Part shown: piece by piece, positions 10,135 to 21,695 of the stretch
Numbering within the stretch: the stretch's first letter is position 1
Layout: every line of letters starts with the position of its first letter
Origin: Uranotaenia lowii
Taxonomy: Eukaryota; Arthropoda; Insecta; Diptera; Culicidae
Reading direction: 5' to 3'
Assembly (NCBI RefSeq): GCF_029784155.1
Contig: NC_073692.1
Location: forward strand, 326,635,920-326,699,919
DNA length: 64,000 nt
Made by a program: the position numbers and the translations under genes
The notes under the pieces: generated by a model
Database searches by the model: none
The model's input: the letters and a program-made list of their open reading frames with translations, nothing else
Told to the model about the DNA's origin: nothing

Positions 10135-11214
10135 CGAAGATCTGAGATAGCGGTCAAAACTTTCATTGGACCCCAACATATCTATACACTGTCGGATAGA
10201 TGGATTCTTGACGATTTCAAACATCAATGAAACACTTAAATACAGAAAAGCTGTCAAAAGTTATGAGCATTTTAAAAATAAAAGGGATTTTTCGGACTTT
10301 TTTCTTTTTGAACCAGTTTCTGATAACTTGATAATACAAATCGACTTTATTTTAAAATTTTGAGTAATAAGAAAAAATTACCTACACAATGAATATAATA
10401 TCATCAAAATCGGTTAACATTTACAGCCAGGAGAACGAAATCAAACTACAACTCAAATTTCCCCGAAACGGATATTTTGCGAACGGCATGGGAAGGTTAA
10501 ATAAGTTTAGAGTTCGACGACACGGTAGCGATCATTCATTGAATGTTGGATTTCGTGCTATGTTTTGCAGTCGGAGATATCCGTATAAAGTTTAACTGAA
10601 AAGCGGTTAGCGTGTAGAAAACCGACAGATTTTATACTGATTTGACAGATCGCACAAGTTTCGCAGTTATGAGTGTGCAGTCCAATTTTTTGCGATGCGA
10701 ATGGTATTATTTCCTATAATAGATCATTATCCGTCACAACTCCTTTTTTTAACTTCTCATATACGATTTGTTACATTTTAACGACAGCATAATTGAATTC
10801 GACCAGCATATAAAGTATCAAAGACGCATTTATCGCATCAAAAATCTTCGTCATGCCAAATTCGTTAATTCTCAGGCTATGGAAAAATGTGTTTTCAATA
10901 GTGTTCAATATTTTTTGTTTTGTCTGGGATTTTAACGCTCGTAATTAATTCAATCTCAATGAATACTAAGAATAATAATATTTCATTCCGATGACTTCGT
11001 GTTTTGTCCTCTCTTGCAAAATAATGATTTGAAGATTGATTCAAGAATTTACTTCTTAACTTTTCAATGAAATTAGTGAGTAAGAGTGAATTTTTTAACT
11101 GTGTTTACTGCTCCGGCTAGCCTACCGCACGGAAGGCTACCGTCGCTCGATTAGAAATTTTCCCAGTAACCGCAATATTAATCTATCTATTAATCTATGA
11201 TACTACTGATTACA
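10135..11214. other. no gene seen
   Basis: AT-rich spacer. The short ORFs in it (for example 10389-10595) show no recognisable motif. Confidence 0.5.
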
Positions 11215-13340
11215 AATCGATTTCACAATCTATAAAAAAACTGAGCTATTGTTTTATAAATTTGGATGTCACATTTTTTCAACAGCATTTGGATGTCAGG
11301 AACCACGCGTTTGTCCAAAAGTATTCTCCAGATGATGCTCCGTTTTGCATCGAAGTTAGGGCATAGGAAAAGGAAATGATCAGGATCTATGTGTTGCTCC
11401 ACAGTTGCACATAGCGTTTGGTATAATCCTATTTCTATGCAAGTGCGCAGATAAACGGGAGTGATTACTGATCAGTTTTGATAAAATTATTATTTCTTTT
11501 CTGTCTAGTTGCAGCTGATGAAACCATGGGAATGTGTTAACTTTAGTCAAAATACTATGACAAAATCGACCTTTGAGTCCAGCGTTCTACGCACTTTGCC
11601 ATCGATGCTTGGCGTTTTGTAAAATCGGAAAAAGAGATCATGGCTTGTGATCGTGTATTCCTCTGGTATACCATCTCTACACGCCAGTTTTGCTTCTTGA
11701 TCAGCCCATTCATTTATCTGGATGCCTCGATGTGAGGGAACCCATACAAAATTAATTTCAGTACCCTGACGTTGAGCTGAAGAGGTCATCTTTTTGATAT
11801 CATACCATGCCATGGAGTTCGACGATCGAAATTTGTTGCTTTGAAGGCTACGAAGACTGCTCATGCTATCAGTGATGATAACATATTTACCTGTTGGAAG
11901 TTCGGAAATAATAGAAACCGCTTTCCGAATGGCAAGTAATTCCGCTGAGTAGACATTCATTGAAGGATGGAGTTTGATGCTACATATTGCAGCATTAAAG
12001 TTATTGACTACTGCGTAACCAACACCCAGTAAATCCTTTGATCCGTCTGTGGCCAAAACGTAGTGTCCAGCATATTTCTGTTCCAGTAAATTGTCGACTA
12101 ATGTAACAGTTGGAGTTTCCTGTTGTTGTAGATTGGCAACAGACAAATCAATCGAAAGTGCCGTTTTTCTTACACCCGCGTTGTACAGGAAACATGGGAG
12201 ATTATCCAGAGTATTTTGAGCTTGAGCTTGAGCTTAGATAAACCGTACATTTCAGTAGTTGCTACTCCGTGATTGACAAGAACCATCAAAATTGTACATA
12301 GATCCAAATAAATGGGGCTTGGGATTAGCTTACCACTTTCTGTGTACACGTTTCGAAGGTTCCTTATCTTTGGGAGATTATCCAGAGTATTTTGCAAGGG
12401 AAAAAAGTCGTTCAGGTGCTGTAGAGCCCGTCGAATGCCAGTGGCGAAGGATCTCGTTTCCAGAGTTGGTTCTACAAACTGCTGATGCCATGATTTCAAA
12501 AATGCTCTTCTGTTGACGAAGCGTATTGCCGATGAGTCTCTTCTTATACTTAGTGGACAGAGGCCAGCCAGGACATCAAGCGATCCTGTATGTGTAGTTT
12601 TTGTAGACCCTAAACATACTCGGATGCATGCCCACTGGATTCTGTCTAGTGTTAGGCTATCCTTAGAAGTCAAGTTTGTCATCAGCACGGAACCATACTC
12701 AATGATCGACCGAATGCACGGTTTGTAGATGTGAATCATTGCTGATGGGTGCGCTCCCCAGTACTGTCCAGCGATACTTCGAAGAAAATTGATATAGAGG
12801 GTTGTGCGTTTTTTGATTAGCTGAATATGGCCTGTCCAAGAAAGATTTCTAGTCAAGTGCATGCCTAGAAGTTTCATCGAACTGTCTAACAAATTGCAAC
12901 GGTTCATTATGCATCACGATATTAGGCACTGTACGAGGTTGCCGATTTGTGATTAGAAGGCATTTACTTTTTGTTCGGGAGATTTCCAATCCAAGGAGCG
13001 TAAGACCATGAATCAGAATATCTATCCCCGACTGAAGTGCTCGGCAACTGATGATGTTGAAATTGGATTACTCGTTGAAGAACTAAGAGCACTAGAAGTA
13101 CCAGAATGTCTCACTCGCAGTATCTATGTACTTTTTAGGGAAAGGATTCTATCCACAAGTCGAAATGATCTAAGTATGATAAAAAGAACAACCTGGAAAG
13201 GCCTCCCTCAAGGATCACCCCTCAGCCCGATTTGTTTCAACGTCATAATGACAAGACTGTTGCGTAATTTACCGTCAGGAGTGATCAAGGTTAACTATGC
13301 TGACGATACCACACTTGCTGTCAGGAGAATAAATTTATTT
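11215..13340 (-). pseudogene. I-type LINE remnant with inverted 5' segment
   Basis: On the minus strand, 13030 down to 12395 encodes the end of an RT domain (GLEISRTKSKCLLITNRQPR, then the thumb region with IRSIIEYGSVL). The stretch 12150 to 11547 encodes an RNase H domain with its four acidic positions visible (ATDGSK, SAELLAI, ITDSMSS, EWADQEAK). After a frameshift, 11500 to about 11250 encodes a cysteine/histidine tail (CNCGATHRS region). RNase H downstream of RT indicates the I group of non-LTR elements. On the plus strand, 13030-13340 encodes the preceding RT section (LPQGSPLSPICFN and the YADD active site in VNYADDTTL), so the 5' end is inverted. A 152-bp SINE-like insertion (12219-12370) also interrupts it. 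The copy is not functional. Confidence 0.85.
12219..12370 (-). mobile_element. SINE-like short insertion with 24-bp target duplication
   Basis: Identical 24-bp copies of TGGGAGATTATCCAGAGTATTTTG (12195-12218 and 12371-12394) bracket a 152-bp sequence inside the LINE. Read on the minus strand, the insert ends in an (AAGCTC)n-type tail (AAGCTCAAGCTCAAGCT) and contains TGATGGTTCTTGTCAATCACGGAGTAGCAACTAC. A longer relative sits at about 60990-61330. The long target duplication and short-repeat tail fit insertion by target-primed reverse transcription. The upstream LINE frame reads through the insert by chance. Confidence 0.82.
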
Positions 13341-13426
13341 CTAGTATGGCAAGTGAAAGATACCTAGCGGAGGTATCCGAAAATGCGAAATTTTCGTCCA
13401 TTGGTACTGCGCGGCCATTGGTGCTT

Positions 13427-13621
13427 TCACGGTACTAGAAGATTTGAACCACTGCTCTTCGAAATGAGAGTTGGGGGAAAAGCTACATCTGCACCATCCA
13501 TGTTGCATACAAGTTCCAGATCGGTGCCGTCGGGAACTTTGAAGTTGAATAACTGTTCATCAAAAAGCATGTAGACTCCTCCCAACGTGACTTCTTCTTC
13601 AAAATTAAAAAGACAATGCAA
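13427..13621 (-). CDS. 64-codon open frame, possible exon or pseudogene fragment of unknown family
   Basis: An open frame with ordinary-looking composition (includes FNFEEEVTLGGVYMLFDEQL, then VPDGTDLELVCNMDGADVAF) lies between the LINE remnant and the 3' end of the homeobox gene. It reads more like real protein than the AT-rich chance ORFs around it. I do not recognise the family. No splice sites or start were assigned. It may be a single exon, a gene fragment or chance. Confidence 0.22.
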   Translation of the reverse strand: MHCLFNFEEEVTLGGVYMLFDEQLFNFKVPDGTDLELVCNMDGADVAFPPTLISKSSGSNLLVP

Positions 13622-14458
13622 GTTACATTCGTTTGTGATGGTTTTATTTAGAATAACATGAAAATTCTGACTTTATGCGAATAATCAATTATAATTATCA
13701 CTGCTGCTCTTAATGCTAGTACTATGCAATTTCAAACTTTCTTTTTCTCTTTTCGTGAGGATCTGTCTTAATGCGTAGGACTAAAATTACTTCTGTTTTC
13801 TGAATTTACAATTTCAAGAGTTGCTTTGTGACTAATGGCTACGAATGCTAACAAAATTTTAACTTAAAACTAAAGTAGTCTTCCTCTGGTGATTACTCGT
13901 TCATATGCATATGGGTGGTATATAGTAAGATACTTTTCGTACGAAGTAAAGCGCTAGTGCCAACATGATTACTTTTGAAGATGGGTTAACGCAAAACACC
14001 ATTAAAGTCTATTCACAGAACTGTATCAGATCATTATCGCTGATGTATACTCTAGGAATATATTTAAAAAAAATCAAATTCTTCGGGATTCTGGTTAACA
14101 CAATTATCTAATCGCTGGGCGTTTGTTCATAACTAAATTTTCAATTCAATTTGCAACTATAAGTGTATCGTGGAAAACTAACTTTCGAAGAAGAAACTGT
14201 CCTCTTCTCAGTTGCATTCTCCGCTTGAGCGTCCCAAGCTATATCCATTTTATACTTAGCTGTGAACGCAAAATAGCATACTGCGAATTCCAAAATATCC
14301 AAAACAAAATTAAAGTGAAATATAAAAAAAAAATACTGAAATAAAAATTCAAACTTTTTATGAACCTAAGTCGACAATCACACACATTCTAAAAATTCTC
14401 TCTCCAGTTTAGAAAAGGCTATGGGCGCAGTACTCCTAATTGGATTGAATCCGACCAA
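13622..14458. other. region downstream of the double-homeobox gene
   Basis: No separate gene was recognised. The part next to 14459 should include the 3' UTR of the homeobox gene. No polyadenylation signal was assigned. Confidence 0.45.
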
Positions 14459-17400
14459 CTAATTCGAAGGGGGGTCTGCCGGTTCTGAAGCTGACGATGC
14501 AGAAGCGGCTGCAGTTTTAGTATCGGTTGAAGATTTAATGTCTTCCAGTGTTTCTTTATCGACTGTCTCCGATTTGACCTTTTCACCTGATTCCGAATCA
14601 CTGTTTGAAGCACAGTTAGAATCCTGGTCAGCGGCAGAGTTGGTTTTATCTGTTAGTTCTAATTTAGCGCTAGTTTCAACCAACTTTTTATCGTCGTCAG
14701 CTTTTCCTGTTTTGATATTATCTGCATCATTTTTCTTAACTGACTCCTGTGCAGTTTTGGATTCATCAGAAACAGCATTTTCAATCTTTGAATCCCTTTT
14801 TTCAGTTTCAATTGTTTTCGCCTTAACGTTCGTAGAGCTCGTTGAATCTGGCTCTTTAATCTTTTCAGAGGAAGCAGCCAATTTTGCATTAGTTGTCTTA
14901 TTTCCAAGTGATTTTGAATCTACTGATGATTTTAATTCATCGATTGTTTCGGGCTTTACGTCTGCCTGAGTATAAGCTATTGGTCCTAAATCATTCATTT
15001 CGGCAGCTGAAAGTGGCCTGCAAGTTTTGCTTATAGTGTCATCATCGCCATTGAGATCTACATCTGCAGATAAGCTCCCATCGTCTACAGGTGAATCAAA
15101 CGGTTCATGTTTAATGGTTGTAGATTCTTCATCCTGCGAATTATCGTTCGGTTTAGAAGGTTCTTCGCTCTCTTTTTCACTAGACACTTTTTCCAATTCA
15201 GGCATATCAAGGAGGGAGATCGATTCGAGTGTTGGACTTTCAACGACCCTTTTATTCTCAGTATTTTTATCATTGGAAATGTCTGTCTCATCATCTTTGC
15301 TATTTACAGTCAAATCTATTGCTGCTGATAGGAGTTCCAACGAAAGTGTTTGACCTTTTTCATCAATCTTAACCACGACAGTTTCGTCGTCAACCGGAAA
15401 ACATTCGTCATCTGATATATCATCTGACTCGTCTTTCAAGGGGATTCCAATGTCTGACAGTAACGATTTATCCAATTGCACCGTGCTGGTACGAACGGTT
15501 CCCCCCTTTGAAAAGTCCATCGGTTCGTTTTTGATTGGTCGATCCAAATGAAGCAGTATTTTCGCGGCTTGTGTTTCATCCAAGCTGAGCCCTTCTTCGG
15601 AAGCCAAATTCGAATCCGAGTTCATATCAGCCTCCTCCAAACGAGCGTCTTCTATTTTGATATCATCCAGCAGATCTGGTTCGCCGTCCTTTCTCGGGGG
15701 ACGGTGCCTTGTCCAACGGGCACGTCGATTTTGGAACCAAACTTGAACCTAAACAAAATTAATTTTGTTAGCAACAAATTTAGTCAATACAATTTTTTTT
15801 TCTTTATTCCTCATTTAGGTTCAAATTGATAATAGTAATATGTTCATCGTGACGTTCATACATACCTGCAATTCATTCAGCTTCAACCTTGTAGCAATTT
15901 CATACCGTTCCGTGATAGTGATGTACTTCTTGAAATGAAATTCACGTTCCAATTGAGCCGATTGCTCCTTAGTAAAGTTGGTCCTCTTCCGACGACTATC
16001 ATCCCGCCGCGATCTGCTGGTTGATTGACTACTATGATTTCTAGGTTCTCCAATGCTGCTATTTGAAATGTCCCCACGAGCGTCCTCGGTTGACTTATCT
16101 AGATCTAACGAAAAAATATTATGCAATAAACTTGTAATATAACCTATTCGCTGGATAGCGCTTACCTGTAAGTTGTTTTTCTCCTTCTGCATCCGATAAT
16201 TTAGAGGAATCAAGATCATCCACTTCTAATGTCGGTTGCGTGTTTTCATCAGGATCATCGAAGTACCCATCGGGTTTCCGATTTCCCATTCCTCGTCCGT
16301 ATCCCGATTCGATTCGTCTTACTTTAGCACGCCGATTTTGGAACCAAATTTTAACCTGTAGCGAATTCATAATATTAATCTACAAAATTTTGGGTTTACG
16401 GTAATTCAACCAACCTGTCGCTCGGAAAGATTCAAACTTTCGGCTATTATTGCTCGTTGTCTATGACCTACAAAGTTATTCTCGGCGAAATGTTTTTCGA
16501 GTTCTATCAGTTGGCCAGGAGTGTAAGGAGTTCGTTTTCGTCTAGGAAAATCTAAGTTAGGGTCCATCTCATCGTCTTCTGGCTCCATCTTGACGGTTGA
16601 AAGGTCTAGTGTGCCATCGACACTGTCTACCTCAAATTGTATTCCATCCTGTTCATCTGATGGATCTATTTTCTCCTGCTTAACTAGACTTAAATCCATG
16701 CTAGAGTTACTCATTGTAAGTGTATTTTGCTCCAGCTTTGGCCTACTTAGGTTAAGCGAAGAACCACTCAAATTAAGCGAAGCACTGCTCAAGTTAAACG
16801 TCCTTGGTTTTGCAGATCTTTTGAGGATAGAATCCATCAATTTTCGAGTAGACTCCTCTAGTTTACGCGCTTGTTCCTCCAAGTGCAGAGCTCGAAGACT
16901 TTCTATTTGGCTTTGGCTTGGGGCTATTTGTCCGGATAATATTTTCGATACCAAACTTTGACCTTGATGTTCATCCACATCTGGTTTCTCCTGCTTGATG
17001 TCCGGTTCTGCAAAATTAAAAATAAAGGTTGAATATCCTAGATCTAAGAGAAACGATAAATGATTACTTAAATTTGGTTCCCGTCAGTTCAAATCTACTG
17101 ATGCTAGAAGACATACACTTATAGTAAATCATCATTTGGCATTCTTCCTATGCTACGATTGAGCAACTTTAACAGATCTGGACGTGATATGAATTTCAAC
17201 AACTATTAGTGAATAATTTTCTGTCTTAATCTTTATTCGCAATAACTTAAGCAGTTTCACTTTTGATCTATAATGCTTCTAACGTTTTTATGTTGTCTTT
17301 GGACTGATGAACACAAGAGCCGAGGACTAGACTTTGATTGAATGATTCCTACTCTAACAACCCATCGTTTCTGATCTATGAGGAAAATAATTGCTTCGCT

Positions 17401-18395
17401 CACTTTATTCAGCGGATCAGGGGAACCCGATCAACCATACCAATGATTATCAATCAAACCTAGATATTATTCACTTATGACAAACTGTTGCCATACACCG
17501 ACATACAGTACTGGTGAATCCGTAGTCGGATGCTCCGTCTGCGTGAGCTTACGCGTGATTCACAATTCATACGCAAACCTTTCCTTTTCTTGGGCCAGGA
17601 GTAGACAAAATCTACAAGTAGACGGAAGAACAGTAAAAATGTACAAGATATCCAAGGCAAAGGCGTGTTAAAAGCGCCATTCCCAGGATATAAGGAGATT
17701 CGTTCTGTTTTTAAATACGGCCCAAATGCATGTGAGCATTTCGTAAGCTTTTTTAATAAAGGGCGATCATAACCGTTTTGACTGAGTGCAAAATTGTGCG
17801 AATCCATAAAACTCATAAAAGACACATGCATCCTATTGACTACAAAAAAAACTGCTAAAATAGCGAAATAAATTTAAAAGAAAGAAAGAAAATAATAACT
17901 GAAGAAAAACAATCAAGAAAAAACGATAAAATGTACTTACAAAATAAAGTCCGCATCTATAAAGTGAAAAACATTCCTAAGGTTATTAAGCTCAGTAAAT
18001 TGTTTGACCTTGGCTGAGTGAGCTTCTTTTATTATAAACTGACAACTTCGCCGACTCTTTTCGCAATAAAATGACTCAAGATTTTTGAACCTTGAACCTG
18101 TTGACGACACAAAAACAAAAGAAATTCATTCCAAAACCAGTGCGCCCAAATCGTTTATTAAACGTTTAGAGAAGCCCGGTAAAAGATACGTTTTTTGATG
18201 ATAAATTCGAGCACTAGAGTCAAAATCTAGTGTATTATAAAACTGACATGACGAAAAGACCGAGCCAAAATGAAAAAAAAAATTGAACTTATACGATTAT
18301 TGTTAACCGTAATTCATTCACGTTATTGTCAAAAATAACTATAATTTTGAAGATCTAATATTTAGGAAATGTTATACATACTTACCATCGGCCAT
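14459..18395 (-). CDS. double-homeobox transcription factor (773 aa, five exons)
   Basis: Exon model (minus strand): 18395-18386, 17007-16415, 16355-16166, 16104-15866, 15748-14459. Each junction has GT...AG sites and the frame is kept throughout. The start ATG (18395) gives MADE, with A at -3. Homeodomain 1 (about residues 158-217) and homeodomain 2 (about 301-360) both carry the third-helix core WFQNRRA with Q50 and N51, and both begin RRKRT. About 25 of 55 aligned positions are identical between them. Each homeobox is split between residues 44 and 45 (exons 2/3 and 4/5), so the pair probably arose by internal duplication. The N-terminal part holds SLNLS repeats. The tail (about residues 361-773) is acidic and rich in S, T, K and E, and looks disordered. 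At least eight PsiKxE SUMO-type motifs occur outside the homeodomains. The fold implies a sequence-specific DNA-binding nuclear protein. Helix features resemble ANTP/Hox3-like homeodomains, but I know of no named dipteran orthologue. Targets are unknown. Confidence 0.88.
17008..18385 (-). other. first intron of the double-homeobox gene
   Basis: A 1378-bp intron after the fourth codon (GTAAG donor at 18385, TTTTGCAG acceptor ending 17008). Nothing coding was recognised inside. A second GTAAGT-like site near 17939 could serve a minor exon, but the 16-nt candidate there would introduce a stop. Confidence 0.7.
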
Positions 18396-21300
18396 TTGTT
18401 CCCGAGAACAATTTTGATATCTTAGTAACTCAACTCCAATACAAACTAAAACCGTAAATAAGTTAACCGGATCTAAAAGAGGAAGGAAAAAGTCCTTTCC
18501 CATGATAATTCGCAAATTTATTGACATTTGAAATACTTTAAAACTATACAATGAGCTGTTCGCTAAATCTGTCTCTAGGAATCTTATACAACATTTATGA
18601 TCTGTGCTATTATAAACATTTTCGTTTTTTGTTAAATTTGTAAAACCATAATATCTTTCGTATCATGGGTTATTTTAGTTTTAAAAGTTTAATAAACTAA
18701 ATAATAAAATATTAAATTCTTGACTGTATCAAAATCTACACAATAGGTATTTAAATTTTAAGTATATGTATTAAGATACTCTCTGGGTAGCATCTAGATA
18801 TAGCGCTAAAATGTTGAATCTAGCGAGAATGAAAATAACTTCAGGAATTTTGTTTTCCATTTTAAAAATTATATATTTTTGTTAAAACTTGGTTACAAAT
18901 AAAAAATTATTAAGTTATTATAAAAGAATACGAAAACCAAAACAACATGAAAGAAAAGATACAAAATTTTTAAATGTACATTCATAAAAAATAATGTAGA
19001 ATTGAAAAAAACATATTCACATTAAGAATATAATGAAGGCTTTAAAATAAACACATAAACATTCAAAAGTTAACCCAGTTAGCCGACCCTTCTCGTCGAT
19101 CTACCTCCGTGTCGTCATATGCGTATTATACGTATTATACGTATTATATAATAGGTGACATAGAAAACAGATAAAAGAGAGAAGAAGAAAGATTGTTAGC
19201 AAATATGGTAGCTAACATAATGCGAACAAGTGTTAAATTTTGTTTGCACAAATTTTGAAGGATCGTGAATATAAATGTTACGAATGCAAGTTCGCAAGGA
19301 CGATAGACTTTATCACGGACTCCAAATGCATGCGACGTTTAGTAAAAATAATTACCATCATGTCACCATCTACCGCCCAGTTAAGCGGTTTTTCAACTTC
19401 AAACATGTGTAATAAAAAAACGACGGCAGATTTTTATTCGCTTTCTTTTCCAATACATCTCAAAACTGCTCTACTTTAAATAAAAAATTTAGTGAAATGC
19501 GAAAAATGTACGCTTTTAAAAATAATTAACTAAACGTTGAGGTGTTCAACTGGCCCTATTACCGCCCATTAGACTTTTTCGGGTATCGATAATGTTTTCT
19601 TAAGGAAAAACTATCTAACAACACGGAAACTGATCTTTTTAATATTGTCCATGTAACGAGCTGTCAAAACCATATTTAGGATCTTGAGAGAATACATTTT
19701 GTGAAATCTTTTCCGCAAATTTTGTACAAATTTTAACAAAGTGCGTTGACTGACAAAATGATGATTCCCGGCAAACAGCCTCAAGTAATCGGTTACTTTC
19801 AGCGATAAAACATCATTTTCTAACGTAATCAAACTAAATGCTTCTTACAATTTACACTTTTGACACAATACATGCGTTAAAAACAAAGAAATTGTGCGTG
19901 ACCGGTAATTAGGAACCCACACTTTTATTTATACACCAATTACCGCCCATCACTAAACGCTTCAAAAAACAACAACTATTGAAAAAATCGAAAATTTTCC
20001 GATGCAAATCTATTCTACAAAAATCAAACTATCGTTTCAAGTCGATTGTAGGAAAAATAGGTACTATTTAGTAAACAAAACCCCTTTTTTCACTAGGAGC
20101 ACAGTTATGCTTAGTTCGCTAACAGGCGTCGAATTCAATAATTTGACCGGAAACGAAAAACCAAATATTTTATTTCTGGCTATAGTTAGCATAATTAAGT
20201 GATGATTTTTCAGTGAAATGGTCGAACAATGATGCCGACACAGAACACAGGTCTTATTTTTGGAGAAAAAATTCCAGTTTTTTCGAAATACACACAAAAG
20301 GGTGATTTTGGGCGGTAAATGGTGTCTGGGCGGTGAATGGTGACTTGATGGTACATGATACTATAGAACTATCCGATTTCGGTATCGAATTTTGAATATG
20401 GCGAATGCGCCAACATCATTGATTCGAGAAAAACGTGTCCAAAGTTTGGCAGCTTTATATGCTCCAAGCGAAAAATTCATTGAGTTTTCTTCATTTCTTG
20501 AAAACCAATTGAGTCAAGAACAGTGTTGAATTTTAGACTCGTTTTCATAGATTTGTCTTCCTATGACTCGAAGATTTTTTGACAAATATACTAAAGATAG
20601 ATTTACTAAAACCAAGGAATAAATGCATAAAAGAAACGCCCAGATTCGTATTCATTGAAATGGATATTTTATTTATATGACTTAAAATGTGCATTAATTT
20701 GAGTCAAATCATTTTTGTTTGCTGTAATTGCAGGCCAATGTTTGCTAAACCGCGTAGCCCGTAATCTTTAGCTTCAAGGCAAAAGGTGCAATCGTGCAAA
20801 GCATCATGGTATTACCATGAAAAATGCAAATGATCAAAACCGGTTATTAATTTTCATCGTTTTAGAATTTGAAAAATGCTAATTCATTCAATTTATTATA
20901 GGTAATCGATCATTTGTACGAAGAAATAAAAAAAGGATTTTTCTTCTTCTTAGTTTAATAACATGGGCACACATAAATGTCCTGTCAAAGATAATCTAAA
21001 ATCTATTGATCACCGTTCACGGTTCCATCCAAATATTCAAAATGTTTAAATATATAAATAACCGTAGTAACAGATTCTACTTAAGAATACTTGATTTAAC
21101 TCTAAGCCAACCGGAAACCTTCAAATGCTCCCTAATCTAAAATGACGCGTTCAATGAAGGAATTCTCTCAAACCATACCGAAAAGAAAACAAAAAAGTTT
21201 GTTTTTGAAACGATCTAGATCTTTAATAGTGAAACGAACGTCTGGATCGTCCTACATCTTATTATTCCAACATTCCTGCTCTGTTTGTTTCGACTATTCT

Positions 21301-21695
21301 GAGGCAACTGCAATGTCAGAATTCGACTCCTTACTATAACGACTTATTCAATACTCTTTCATTGAAAGAAACAAAACATATCAATTTAAACCCGATGTAA
21401 GGAAAAAAAATAGGCAAAAGGATACTTTTGTAAATTACAAAGAAAAATACGGTTACCGCTAGCAAATATACGGGTAGGTAATCTAAAGAGCGACTCATTG
21501 AAAAGAAGTCATAAAACAAAAAATTCTCATATAATACACACAATTCAAAGTTCTACTAAAATTTAAAAAGTCGCAATTGGTTTCAAATATTATCGAGAGA
21601 CTACAGCAAACGTTGTTCAAGGAAGTAAACGAAAGTGGTAGGTACATTGATAAAACGGAACTTATAAAAAAAAACTAAAAGTATGTACTTCTTCC
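18396..21695. other. intergenic region between the homeobox gene and Kdm4
   Basis: AT-rich sequence with one MITE-like element (19353-20353) and a small GTATTATAC tandem repeat near 19122-19150. No gene was recognised. It should contain the homeobox promoter and 5' UTR on one side and the Kdm4 3' UTR on the other. Confidence 0.5.
19353..20353. mobile_element. MITE-like element with ACCGCCC repeats, about 1 kb
   Basis: The left end TACCATCATGTCACCATCTA is an imperfect inverted match to the right end, TGGTGACTTGATGGTA, with TA at both tips. Further ACCGCCCA motifs recur inside (near 19561, 19941, 20309), as subterminal repeats do. No transposase was seen. Confidence 0.7.

Noticed and set aside
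14538..15353. Plus-strand serine-rich ORFs
   Set aside because: They are antisense shadows of the acidic, lysine-rich tail of the double-homeobox protein.
17928..17960. An extra 16-nt exon in the homeobox first intron
   Set aside because: Splicing it in before 17007 creates an in-frame stop. The 18386 donor gives a clean start and phase instead.
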